Shown in pieces: positions 48,428 through 56,203 of a stretch of DNA of 64,000 nucleotides; positions within the stretch are counted from its first letter, which is position 1; each line of letters begins with the position of its first letter. Source of the DNA: Planctomycetota bacterium. Lineage in GTDB: Bacteria > Planctomycetota > Phycisphaerae > Sedimentisphaerales > Anaerobacaceae. The stretch covers positions 1 to 64,000 of the forward strand of contig JALORE010000001.1 of NCBI GenBank assembly GCA_025459125.1. The letters are read 5' to 3'. The translations under genes were made by a program, and so were the position numbers. The notes beneath the pieces were generated by a model. That model made no database searches. It was given only the letters and a program-made list of their open reading frames with translations, and was not told where the DNA came from.

Positions 48428-49846
48428 TCAACCGGCCTGTAGCCGCAGTCGCGCCAGATGGACGTAATTGGGATCTATCTCGACCCCTACGCAATCCAGG
48501 CCCAGGCGCCGGCAGACGGCCAGGGTCGAGCCCACGCCCGCGAACGGATCCAGCACCAGCGCCCCGGGTGGCGCGTGTCGCCGAAGCAGCCGCTCAAGCA
48601 ACCACTCGGGCTTCTGCGTCGGATGGTCGAGCCGCTCGTTCCCGCCGCACACTGGCCCCTCGATCAGGTTGTGCGCCTCGGGCGCGCCGGCGTTCTCCCA
48701 GGGCATGAAGTGGTAGCGGTCGCCGCGGGTTGCCCAGCAGACGGCCTCGACCGACGACAGGTAGACGTTCCGGTGGGCCGTACCGGGGTTGGTCTTCTTC
48801 CAGATGATCGCCCCGCGCCACGTTAGCCCGATGTTCTCGCAGATGAACTTGTACTCGCCGATGGCCTCCAGCGGAGCAAACACCAGAAGCTGACCGCCGT
48901 CGACCAACAGTGGCGCCGCCTGGACAACCCACCCCACGTCGAGCTTGTCCCACGCGCCGAAGTTCGAGGAGATGTTCCCGCGCGCAACGTGCGCGACCAG
49001 GCTCTGCCGCTGGCCGTATGGAGGGTCGGTCAAGATCAGCTGGAAGGTCCCGTTCTCGGTCCGCCCAAAGAACTGGCGGTTGTCCTCCATGTGCAGAATC
49101 CGGCGCGCCTCGGGCCCGAGTTCCTCGACCTTTTCCTGGCGCTTCGCCTCGGCCTCCTTGGCCCGGGCTTCGAGCTTGGACCGCTTGCGCTCGACGCGCA
49201 CCTTCCGCAGCACCTTGCGAACGGCCTGGTTGCGCTTGCTGGCGGTGTCTGATTTCTCAATCTCTGCCAAGTCCCCCCGCGGCAGATTCGCTACCTCGAT
49301 GCACTCCTGCACGAACCGCTCGCCCTTGCCAATCTCGCGGGCGATGATCTTCGTCGCTCTCTCCGGCGCGGGATCAGGATTCGCACCCTTCGCAAAGTCT
49401 GCTTTGGTGCGGACGGACTTGCCCTTGCCCGAACCGCGCCCTCCGGTCGCCCCGACTTTCGTCCCGGGGTACAGCTGCTCATGCAGCACCTTCTGTCGCT
49501 GGAACCCGCGGCCCAGTTCGAGCACGTCGAAGTCCTTGCGCGCGACGTTTTCGGCCAGCTGCGCGTGCAGGGCAGACAGCTCGGTCTCGGCCGAGACTTC
49601 CACCGCCAGGACCGGCCGCCCCAGCCGCTGGCAGGCGGTCATCCGCCGAACGCCGGCAACCACCTCCCACTCGCCTTCGATTTTGCGCACGGCGATGGGT
49701 TGGATCTGGCCCTGCTTGGCAATGCTCGAACAGAGGGCGTTGATGTCACCAGCGTCAGACCGGGCCCGCCATCCCACCTTGATCGTCCCCGGATCCAGAG
49801 ATAGCACCGGGTTCTTGTTCGTCGTCTTCTCGGTCGTCATCATCAT
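48428..49846 (-). CDS. ParB-like nuclease domain fused to beta-class DNA methyltransferase (472 aa)
   Basis: Residues ~15-110 form a ParB/sulfiredoxin domain (INALCSSIAKQGQIQPIAVRK, EWEVVAGVRRMTACQRLG). After a helical linker, ILTDPPYGQRQS (~290) and LVLDPFAGVGSTLAVCRRLG (~440) are motif IV and motif I in the order of beta-class amino-methyltransferases, with HPTQKPEWLLERLL. It should methylate adenine or cytosine amino groups. This fusion is common in phages and mobile elements. The N-terminus overlaps the upstream gene by 92 bases; three Met codons are possible starts. Confidence 0.85.
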   Translation of the reverse strand: MMMTTEKTTNKNPVLSLDPGTIKVGWRARSDAGDINALCSSIAKQGQIQPIAVRKIEGEWEVVAGVRRMTACQRLGRPVLAVEVSAETELSALHAQLAENVARKDFDVLELGRGFQRQKVLHEQLYPGTKVGATGGRGSGKGKSVRTKADFAKGANPDPAPERATKIIAREIGKGERFVQECIEVANLPRGDLAEIEKSDTASKRNQAVRKVLRKVRVERKRSKLEARAKEAEAKRQEKVEELGPEARRILHMEDNRQFFGRTENGTFQLILTDPPYGQRQSLVAHVARGNISSNFGAWDKLDVGWVVQAAPLLVDGGQLLVFAPLEAIGEYKFICENIGLTWRGAIIWKKTNPGTAHRNVYLSSVEAVCWATRGDRYHFMPWENAGAPEAHNLIEGPVCGGNERLDHPTQKPEWLLERLLRRHAPPGALVLDPFAGVGSTLAVCRRLGLDCVGVEIDPNYVHLARLRLQAG

Positions 49847-50429
49847 CGATCCCTAGTTCCTCCCGCCGCCGCTTGCGGCGCTCGCGCAGGAGGTTGTGCG
49901 CCAGGCGGCGCATCTCATCCTTGTTGAACGGCAGCTCCCTACCCTCGGAGGCAGCGCCAGCTATCTCCTGCTCACTCGCGGCCAGCATTGGCTCGATTGA
50001 GGTCAGGATCGCCGCGCGCTTGGTCTCTACCAGATCATCGAGGATGGCGTAAGCCTTGATCATGCCCTCCCACGAGCGGGGGGCGATGGGGAAGCGCTCG
50101 ATCCCTCGCTCGTCGACCTTTGGCCGGATGAACTGGAAGACCTTGCCCTTGAGCTCCGATGCCTCGGCCAGCTCGGCCACCCGAGCTTGAACCAGAGAGA
50201 CATGCTTCTGCCTAAGCCAGGCGGCCTGCACCCCACGCCAGAACGCCAGACGGCGCTCTACCCAATGATGGGTCCGTGCATGTTCCTGGAAGGTCGGAAG
50301 CACCAAGTGCTTCGAGAGCATCCGATCCCACCACCACTCCAGTGAACGGCGGTTGGGGTCGGCAATGAACTCCGACTCAGTCCGCAGCAAAAGGATCTGC
50401 GTGTCCTCGGATGTCACGTCCCTGGCCAA
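49755..50429 (-). CDS. Helical DNA-binding-like protein, weak candidate small terminase (224 aa)
   Basis: A TTG start at 50429 is preceded by GGGAGG with six-base spacing. The protein is helical: LPTFQEHARTHHWVERRLAFWRGVQAAW then KHVSLVQARVAELAEASEL, with basic and acidic C-terminal tracts (RRKRRREELGIDDDDDRED). An N-terminal helix-turn-helix plus long helices is the layout of small terminases, but it is far from terL and no clear signature is visible. Overlaps the methyltransferase fusion by 92 bases. Confidence 0.55.
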   Translation of the reverse strand: MARDVTSEDTQILLLRTESEFIADPNRRSLEWWWDRMLSKHLVLPTFQEHARTHHWVERRLAFWRGVQAAWLRQKHVSLVQARVAELAEASELKGKVFQFIRPKVDERGIERFPIAPRSWEGMIKAYAILDDLVETKRAAILTSIEPMLAASEQEIAGAASEGRELPFNKDEMRRLAHNLLRERRKRRREELGIDDDDDREDDEQEPGAISGSGDDQGGMAGPV

Positions 50430-50889
50430 GCAGGTCCTCCCACTGTTGGGTGTCCAGGTCCGGCCTCTCGCTTCGGGCGAACGCCGCGATCCGGTCGTTC
50501 ACGTCGGCCAGGAACCGCTGATAGAAGGTCCCGATCACCGCCTTGGCATGTTCTTGCCCCAGCTGCTCGGGCGACTTGCCCGCGGAGTCCTGGATCGACG
50601 GATGGGGGACGGCCATGTACCCCGGAGGGAAATCCACGTCGATCCTGGGAACCAAATGCTGTGTCAGCGGGTGGGTGTCGAGCTCGACCTTGATCGCCTC
50701 GACCGGCAGCTGCAGCTCGCGGGCGATGGCCAGGCGAAGATCCAGCAGCCGGGTCAGGAACACCCCCCGCCGCGTGATCATGCAGGTGCCCCCCGGTGGG
50801 AGGGGGAAACCCGCGCTGGCCATGGCCTCGGCCCACTCGCGGTAAGCGCGATAGCCCTCGGTCAGGGCGTCAAGCGATTCATTGGCCAT
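50377..50889 (-). CDS. Unknown protein (170 aa)
   Basis: ATG 50889 has GAGG nine bases upstream and is preferred to the earlier Met. N-terminal helix GYRAYREWAEAMASAGFPLPPG, a middle ELQLPVEAIKVELDTHPL and a helical C-terminus (AKAVIGTFYQRFLADVNDRIAAFAR). Overlaps the next gene by 53 bases. No family recognised. Confidence 0.6.
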   Translation of the reverse strand: MANESLDALTEGYRAYREWAEAMASAGFPLPPGGTCMITRRGVFLTRLLDLRLAIARELQLPVEAIKVELDTHPLTQHLVPRIDVDFPPGYMAVPHPSIQDSAGKSPEQLGQEHAKAVIGTFYQRFLADVNDRIAAFARSERPDLDTQQWEDLLGQGRDIRGHADPFAAD

Positions 50890-51112
50890 TGGCGGCATCC
50901 TCGTATCGCACGATCACCTCCGGCAGATCGCCGATGGTGCTCAGGTCGGGATCAATCCACACGCCACGCACGGTAGCTCCCCGGGGCAACACCAGCACCG
51001 CCGCTTCGTTGTTGTCCTTGCGAAGCCACGCGGACAGACGCGCGGCGATGTCCTGCATGTGCCGATCATCGTCACGCACGCCACTCAACGCCAACAGCAA
51101 CTTCCGCTTCAT
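50879..51112 (-). CDS. Small protein of unknown function (77 aa)
   Basis: 77 aa from ATG 51112: MKRKLLLALSGVRDDDRHMQ, then EAAVLVLPRGATVRGVWIDPDL and EVIVRYEDAANGQ. Alternating strands and helix suggest a compact alpha-beta fold. The longer track ORF upstream is a shadow. No family recognised. Confidence 0.55.
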   Translation of the reverse strand: MKRKLLLALSGVRDDDRHMQDIAARLSAWLRKDNNEAAVLVLPRGATVRGVWIDPDLSTIGDLPEVIVRYEDAANGQ

Positions 51113-51165
51113 CAGGTTTCCTTCACTCGGCCGCCCCACAGTAGCACATGCTCGGCTTGGCCATG

Positions 51166-51708
51166 TCAAGCGCTCCGCAGGATCTTCAGAAAGTCCTCGT
51201 ACTCGATCCTCACCGGCAAATACCCCTGGTCTTTGGTCTCCGGGAACTCCCCTCCGCAGCAGCGCACAAGGTCGGCCAATCGCATGCACGCCACGGCAGA
51301 TCGAGCTCCCCGCTGGTGACAGATGGCCACTGGCCGGGTCCATCTCCGCTCCGACGGTCCATCGGCCCGCCGCCAGTGCATTGCCAGATCGCGCTCGGCC
51401 TGACGGAGCTTGGCCTCGGGCGAGATGGTTGCCGAGTCCTGGAGCTCCATCCACCAGGAACAGGGGGCAATCACGTCCGGCTCGTGAGCATTCCGACCCT
51501 GCTCCCCGCGGCGCACGGTCGTGCCGGCCATCGCGGCCTTGAGCGTCTTCCTGTCAGCCGCGGCAATCGCGGCCAGCACCTCCGGCGCGTCGTAGATTTC
51601 CCGGAGGTCCCGCGCCACCTGCTGCTCGAACGCCTTGCCCTTCCTACGCGAGCGCCGGCCCGCCGCCTGGCGTTTGGGATCCTTGGCCAGCTTCTCGCTG
51701 CTCGGCAT
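51166..51708 (-). CDS. Holliday-junction-resolvase-like PD-(D/E)xK nuclease (180 aa)
   Basis: 180 aa. Pattern of phage HJC-like nucleases: KGKAFEQQVARDLREIYD (first acidic residue), a TTVRRGEQGRNAHEPDVIAP loop with Asp, then WWMELQDS, and KLRQAERDLAMHW ... RPVAICHQRG. The catalytic triplet would read D...E-x-Q, with Gln in place of the usual Lys. SD GAGGGGG precedes the ATG. It overlaps the upstream gene by 65 bases. Probable role in resolving replication or packaging branches. Confidence 0.65.
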   Translation of the reverse strand: MPSSEKLAKDPKRQAAGRRSRRKGKAFEQQVARDLREIYDAPEVLAAIAAADRKTLKAAMAGTTVRRGEQGRNAHEPDVIAPCSWWMELQDSATISPEAKLRQAERDLAMHWRRADGPSERRWTRPVAICHQRGARSAVACMRLADLVRCCGGEFPETKDQGYLPVRIEYEDFLKILRSA

Positions 51709-52099
51709 GTTCTACCCCCTCGGTCATCAGACGCTTGGCCTCGGCCACATGCAACGGCCGCAGCTGGACGTAGTGGACGTTCGATGTCACCAGCAACACC
51801 GGCATGCGCAAGTTGGCCTCACTCATCCGGCGCAGGTCCTCGCCCATGGCGTCGGGCAACCCCATTGGCACGACACAGATCGCCAGCTCGGGCGACAGGT
51901 CCAGCTGGTCACCCTGGGCCCCCACGCGGAGGTTGTTCAAATGGATCCTGTGGCCACACTGCTGGCACTTGATCGAAGCCGCGTAGCGAACGCCGCGCAC
52001 CAGGATGTTGTGCTCCCCCACCTCGGCGATCCGCTTGGCCACCCCATCGAACAACTGGGTCATCTTGTACCAGGTGGGCTTTCGCAGGGCATCTTTCAT
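51644..52099 (-). CDS. Zinc-motif protein of unknown function (151 aa)
   Basis: 151 aa: KMTQLFDGVAKRIAEVGEHNIL, then SIKCQQCGHRIHLNNLRVGA with a CxxC...H site, and a beta region PVLLVTSNVHYVQLRPLHV. The C-terminal ~20 residues overlap the nuclease gene in another frame. Family unknown; possibly nucleic-acid related given neighbours. Confidence 0.55.
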   Translation of the reverse strand: MKDALRKPTWYKMTQLFDGVAKRIAEVGEHNILVRGVRYAASIKCQQCGHRIHLNNLRVGAQGDQLDLSPELAICVVPMGLPDAMGEDLRRMSEANLRMPVLLVTSNVHYVQLRPLHVAEAKRLMTEGVEHAEQREAGQGSQTPGGGPALA

Positions 52100-52431
52100 G
52101 GTTGCACCCCCAGGGCCGCCTCGGCCGTGCGATGCAGCAGGGCCGAGAGTAGTTGGCGTTTCAGGGTCTCGAACATCGGGATCGGTACATGCCCGAATGC
52201 CTGCAGGGCCATCAGCGTCCCGATGGCCTGGCCATGGTAGAGCATGAGCTTTCTCTCCCAGCGCAGGTACGCCACGCTCGTCAGCTGATCAGTCGGTGGC
52301 GGTGGTTGTCGGCGGATGGTTTCATACACCGCCTGGATCCGCTCAAGCACGTAGTTCTGCGCCTGCTCGGGCGTCGCCAGTTGCCCGGCCACCACTCGCG
52401 GATCGACGATCAGATGGTCCTCGACGGTCAT
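52096..52431 (-). CDS. Helical protein of unknown function (111 aa)
   Basis: 111 aa from ATG 52431, coupled to the upstream stop (ATGA). Sequence is helical: EQAQNYVLERIQAVYETIRRQ, YLRWERKLMLYHGQAIGTLMAL, FETLKRQLLSALLHRTAEAAL. No motif recognised. Confidence 0.55.
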   Translation of the reverse strand: MTVEDHLIVDPRVVAGQLATPEQAQNYVLERIQAVYETIRRQPPPPTDQLTSVAYLRWERKLMLYHGQAIGTLMALQAFGHVPIPMFETLKRQLLSALLHRTAEAALGVQP

Positions 52432-52796
52432 GACACGACCTTCCCGCCGTTGCCAGGGACCGCCTGCTCGGCCAGCTCCTCGCGCCCGGCCCGGGCCGCC
52501 GCCTCGATCAGAATGCCGTAGCCGGCGATGTCCAGTCCGGGCGACTCGAAGGCCCGTCCACAATGGGGGCATGGAATGTGGCCGGCCAGATGGTCTGTGC
52601 CTGTGGCCAGCCGGAACAGCTTGTCGATCAAGCGCGTGACCGCCAAGAGCGTGCGGAACTGACAGACCGCGACGCCGTTGGGGTAGAGCGCCTCAAGCAC
52701 CTTGCAGCTCAGCCGGAACGACTCGCCGTACTGCCTGTTCTTCGTCTCGACCAGCTGGCCGATCTCGGTGCCGATCTTCTCGAACTCACCACTCAC
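52428..52796 (-). CDS. Small protein of the KNxxYGxSF type, possibly nucleotide-modification associated (122 aa)
   Basis: GTG 52796 overlaps the upstream stop as GTGA. LVETKNRQYGESFRLSCKVL followed by LLAVTRLIDKLFRLATG is the KN--YG-SF / R--DK--R signature of small phage proteins (DUF1599 / nucleotide modification-associated domain 1 type). CPHCGRAF near residue 78 adds one Cys pair. Could act on nucleotides during phage DNA metabolism. Family match by eye only. Confidence 0.6.
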   Translation of the reverse strand: MSGEFEKIGTEIGQLVETKNRQYGESFRLSCKVLEALYPNGVAVCQFRTLLAVTRLIDKLFRLATGTDHLAGHIPCPHCGRAFESPGLDIAGYGILIEAAARAGREELAEQAVPGNGGKVVS

Positions 52797-53395
52797 TTGT
52801 CGTCTCCCTTTCTCTTGAACTTCGCCGCATCGGGACAGGTGGCGAAGTGGTTGCAGGCGTCTCCGTCGTAGGGCGTGATCTTCCCGCGCTTCGTCCGAAC
52901 AAACCAGATCGTGGCCGTGCAAGTCGGTCCCTTGCAGGGCAGGCGGTCACCCACCACGTCCAACAACCTCCGGATGTTCTCGCGGAGCTCGGAGACCAGG
53001 TCCTGGAGCTTCAGCCGCTCGCCGATCAGCTCCTCGCACCGGGCCTTCCAGGTGAGGTCCGGGAACTCGTGCTCTCCGACGTAGACCTGTCGACGCAGGG
53101 ACCGATTCTCTTCCTCCAGGTCCGAGACCCTGCGCACGAGGTCCATCCAGTCGTAAGCGACCGACTGGCCTTCCACCATGGGCGTTGGTATGGTTGTGAC
53201 GGTCTGCCCCCACTCTCTGGACATCGCCTCACGCGCGGCGTTGGCGGCCTCGTTAGCCAGGGCCTCTTGTGGCTGGCACGGGACTGACGATGTCAGGACC
53301 CTCGCACCAATGACCGTAGCCACGGGCAACCCACCTGGGCCGAGGGCCGAAACCTTGACCTTGACCGAAAACCTATCAGCAACTACTGGCCCCAC
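52793..53395 (-). CDS. Coiled-coil protein with C-terminal Cys cluster (200 aa)
   Basis: The GTG at 53395 has GGAGG five bases upstream; the track uses GTG 53407. The N-terminal part is beta-like (VKVKVSALGPGGLPVATVIG), the middle a coiled coil (DLEEENRSLRRQVY ... CEELIGERLKLQDLVSELREN), and the end has LPCKGPTCTATIWF and CNHFATCPDAAKF, a likely zinc site. Function unknown. Confidence 0.55.
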   Translation of the reverse strand: MGPVVADRFSVKVKVSALGPGGLPVATVIGARVLTSSVPCQPQEALANEAANAAREAMSREWGQTVTTIPTPMVEGQSVAYDWMDLVRRVSDLEEENRSLRRQVYVGEHEFPDLTWKARCEELIGERLKLQDLVSELRENIRRLLDVVGDRLPCKGPTCTATIWFVRTKRGKITPYDGDACNHFATCPDAAKFKRKGDDK

Positions 53396-53700
53396 TTGGC
53401 CCTCCACATTGCGAACACCGGACGCGGGATCGTGTAGCGGACGATCCTGCCGGTGGGCTGCATGTTCACGCGATAGGCCATGGTATCAGGCGTTGACCGC
53501 TCGTGATCGGGGGTGATTGTGGGGTTCCCGTATTCCGGCAAGTCCACCACGATGTCGCCGGTTTCGCGGCATTGGCGCTCAACCTTCTCGGCCGCGATAA
53601 ATACCCGCCTATCCTCTCGCGCAACCAACAACGAAGCGCAGGTTTCGCTGATGGCCTTGTTCATGGCCTTGTTCATGCGCTCTCGTAACAACTCTTCCAT
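53383..53700 (-). CDS. Small protein of unknown function (105 aa)
   Basis: 105 aa: MEELLRERMNKAMNKAISET, then RRVFIAAEKVERQCRETGDIVVDLPEYG and TGRIVRYTIPRPVFAM. SD AAGGAGG. Alpha-beta; no family recognised. It lies between replication genes and the small metabolic block. Confidence 0.55.
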   Translation of the reverse strand: MEELLRERMNKAMNKAISETCASLLVAREDRRVFIAAEKVERQCRETGDIVVDLPEYGNPTITPDHERSTPDTMAYRVNMQPTGRIVRYTIPRPVFAMWRAKWGQ

Positions 53701-53715
53701 TGCTGCACGCCTCCT

Positions 53716-54300
53716 TCACTCTAAGATGGGGGGCAAATCGTCACGTCCAGACGGCCGCCCGAACGCCGCGGCTGCGAGCTCGGAACAGGTGGCGATCATC
53801 CGTCGCAACAGGGCCTTGTCCAGAACAACGCGCGCCCAGAAAGCGGCCTTCTTCGGATCGGCTCGGTGAAGCATAACCGTAGCGGCCTCATCCGGCGGGG
53901 GCTTGCCACTGTGGCACGCCTCCTGGAGAGCAGCGAAGATGCTGGCATGCCCGGGATGGTAGAAGTCCTGCCGGGAAAGAGCGCCGACTAGATATTCCGC
54001 CGCGTCAACAGGGCCGTTGGCGATGATCGAAAGAACGCTTTTCTCGGCTTCGAGGTTGTGCGGCATGGCGCGCCCCTCGCGCTTGTCATGGCGCGCCTTA
54101 CACGCTGGCTCCTGACTCTTTTGGGTCTTCCCCGCGTACTCTCCGCACCAGTCGTCTGACATCACATCTGGCCAATATGAATCAAGGACCCTTTCGACAG
54201 GGTTGCACACCACTTGTGGCGCCCGCCTCCGACACTCGGAAATCTCTTCTTCCTCGTCGTGCTGATTGAAATAGAAATACCGGCAATCTTCGCATTTCAT
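53716..54300 (-). CDS. DnaB N-terminal-domain protein with Cys cluster, lacking the helicase ATPase (194 aa)
   Basis: ATG 54300 has AGGA at good spacing. Residues 1-70 carry KCEDCRYFYFNQHD, CRRRAPQ and DDWCGEY, a small Cys module seen alone in other phages. From MPHNLEAEKSVLSIIANGPV through DFYHPGHASIFAALQEACHSG and KALLRRMIATCSEL, it is the DnaB N-terminal domain. The chain then stops, so no RecA-like motor is present. GAGGGG before Met at MPHNL could give an internal start. It may bind host DnaB or primase beside the DnaC-like loader. Confidence 0.7.
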   Translation of the reverse strand: MKCEDCRYFYFNQHDEEEEISECRRRAPQVVCNPVERVLDSYWPDVMSDDWCGEYAGKTQKSQEPACKARHDKREGRAMPHNLEAEKSVLSIIANGPVDAAEYLVGALSRQDFYHPGHASIFAALQEACHSGKPPPDEAATVMLHRADPKKAAFWARVVLDKALLRRMIATCSELAAAAFGRPSGRDDLPPILE

Positions 54301-54313
54301 GGTCATCTTCCTT

Positions 54314-54466
54314 TCATCGGCAGCAGCCGAATGTCAGTTGTTGCGCGGCCATTGCCCGCTCGCGCCGCCAGCGACAAACCAAGGCCATCCGACAAACGAA
54401 CCCGCGGCCAGTCAGCCGCAGGTCCCGTTCAGGCAAAAACTCTCCGCACCGTCGACAAGCTACCAT
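54314..54466 (-). CDS. Small zinc-ribbon protein (50 aa)
   Basis: Too short for the track as a separate start. From ATG 54466, seven bases inside the upstream gene: MVACRRCGEFLPERDLRLTG, then FVCRMALVCRW and a CC near the end. Two Cys pairs suit a single zinc ribbon. Sited among replication genes. Confidence 0.5.
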   Translation of the reverse strand: MVACRRCGEFLPERDLRLTGRGFVCRMALVCRWRRERAMAAQQLTFGCCR

Positions 54467-55464
54467 TCCGGCTGGCTCGTTTTGGTGCCCCACATCTCGT
54501 CGTCGATCCATGCGCGCAGTTCCTTGTTCGCCACCAACAGCCCCGAGCCCTTCGGCCGCTTCACCCGGGCCAGCCCGTCGAAGTCGCCGGCCATCAGTCC
54601 CAGCACCGGAACCGCGCTCCACTTCTCGATGGTCGCGAGCTTGTTCGCCCAGTGGCTCGCCCAACAGAGCTCCTCCAGCCCGACGGCCACGGCGATCCAG
54701 CGGATGTCCGACCAGGGTGACGCCTTGAGCTTACCCTCCCAGCCGGTGCCCTCGACCGGGATATCCGGCTTCTGCGGGAGCTTCCCGCGCAAGAGCGCAA
54801 CCCCGGCGTCGTCGGCCAGCATCAGCCCCTTGTCCGGGAAGCCCGGGCAGCGCATGCCGCTGGTCAAACCGGCAATCACCCCGTCCTCGGGACGCCACAG
54901 GCGGCTCACGAGCTCGCGCAGCCCCTGGGTGGAAGAATCCCGACCGCGCACGAGGTCCAGAATCTGGTGGCTGATGGGATCCAGCCCGAACAGCTGGCCA
55001 TCCTGGCGCATTAGCGTGGGCCAGCCGGTCTCACCCACGTTCTCCTGCCGCTCGGACAGCGGCGTCACGTCCATGACCATCCCGTCGATCACCGCCAGCT
55101 TCCGGCTGTGATCGCCCTCGGGAACCGCGGGGTCAACCCCCACGATCAGCTCCACATCCCGCGGATCAACCCGCTCGGGCGGCCCCTCCTGGGTCAAGCG
55201 CGTGATGCTCTGCCCGTACACCTGGCGGTCGCGAGCCTCGGTTGCTGGCGTCTGAATCTGCCGGCGGTATCCCACGTCCTCCGGCCCATTGGGCCGCGGT
55301 TCCACCTCGTCCGGACCGGCGACCTTGCCCCGCCGGTCGAACAGCAGACGCTGGCCTTTCAGAGACGCTCGCTCAACCTCGTCGCGCTTCTTCACCGCCC
55401 TGCTCATGGACTCCTCAAACGGGTTCTGAGGGGAGTTGAGCATCTCCTCGAACGTCCTGGTCAT
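54460..55464 (-). CDS. Replication-region protein, unknown (334 aa)
   Basis: 334 aa between the DnaC-like loader and the DnaB-N protein. The N-terminal ~100 residues are charged (SRAVKKRDEVERASLKGQRL). Then comes VELIVGVDPAVPEGDHSRKLAVIDG, an alpha-beta core, and a C-terminus WIAVAVGLEELCWASHWANKLA ... VLGLMAGDFDGLARVK. No helicase or polymerase motif is visible. Position suggests a replication accessory role. Confidence 0.6.
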   Translation of the reverse strand: MTRTFEEMLNSPQNPFEESMSRAVKKRDEVERASLKGQRLLFDRRGKVAGPDEVEPRPNGPEDVGYRRQIQTPATEARDRQVYGQSITRLTQEGPPERVDPRDVELIVGVDPAVPEGDHSRKLAVIDGMVMDVTPLSERQENVGETGWPTLMRQDGQLFGLDPISHQILDLVRGRDSSTQGLRELVSRLWRPEDGVIAGLTSGMRCPGFPDKGLMLADDAGVALLRGKLPQKPDIPVEGTGWEGKLKASPWSDIRWIAVAVGLEELCWASHWANKLATIEKWSAVPVLGLMAGDFDGLARVKRPKGSGLLVANKELRAWIDDEMWGTKTSQPEW

Positions 55465-56165
55465 CGGATGGTCTCCCTCGGCACGACCAGCGCCGCGCCC
55501 TCAGCCTGGATGCGAGACATCAGGCGCGCGTCGTACCTCTGCCCGATGTCCTCGGGCCCGAGGTTGGTGGTGCAGATCGTCAGCCGCCCGGCATCCCACC
55601 GGCGCAACAACAGCTCCTCGACGTTGGTCGTGTCTTGCTCGCGCTCTCGGCCGAGGTCGTCCAGAACCAGGGCGACACAGCGGGCCTCGGAACAGTCTCG
55701 CTGTTCGCGAGCGGGAATCTGGCAGAAGTCCCAGGCCGTGACGAACAGCCCCCCGGCTCCGATGTCCGGCTGGTCATCGATCACCAGCTGGTCGCGCCGA
55801 CGATGGCGCTCGGCCAGGGCCCAGCAGGCGGCGACGGTCTTGCCGGTCCCCGGGGGTCCGGCGATCATCACCAGGCGCTTGCCATCGACCACCGCCTGGT
55901 TGGTCGACGAAGTCACCAAGCGCTTGCGGTCGATTCGTTGGATCGTCTCCAGGATGGCCGGGGGGATCCGCGAGCCGCTGGTCAGCCACGCCTGTCGCCG
56001 GGCTTCCGCCTGCCGCAACTGGAAGTCGCGCCACTCGCGCGCTCGCTCGGCGGCGGTCTCGGGGTCGACCGCGGCCATGGCGCGATTGGCAATCTCCTTC
56101 AGCCGCGACCCGATGAGCTCTCCGGCCTTGACCGGCCCGCTGTCGATGGCCAGCACCTTGCGCAT
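55461..56165 (-). CDS. DnaC/IstB-like AAA+ helicase loader (234 aa)
   Basis: ATG 56165 follows AGGAGG; the longer track ORF is a shadow. Residues ~110-130 have MIAGPPGTGKTVAACWALAE (Walker A), then CVALVLDDLGRERE (Walker B), LTICTTNLG (sensor 1) and RYDARLMSRI (arginine finger region). This is the DnaC/IstB loader family, which places DnaB on the origin. It lies between the replisome organiser and the DnaB-N protein. Gene order fits a lambda/P2-type replication module. Confidence 0.82.
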   Translation of the reverse strand: MRKVLAIDSGPVKAGELIGSRLKEIANRAMAAVDPETAAERAREWRDFQLRQAEARRQAWLTSGSRIPPAILETIQRIDRKRLVTSSTNQAVVDGKRLVMIAGPPGTGKTVAACWALAERHRRRDQLVIDDQPDIGAGGLFVTAWDFCQIPAREQRDCSEARCVALVLDDLGREREQDTTNVEELLLRRWDAGRLTICTTNLGPEDIGQRYDARLMSRIQAEGAALVVPRETIR

Positions 56166-56203
56166 GCGCAGCAGCTCCTCCTGAGCCCGTTCGATGATCT
56201 CGC

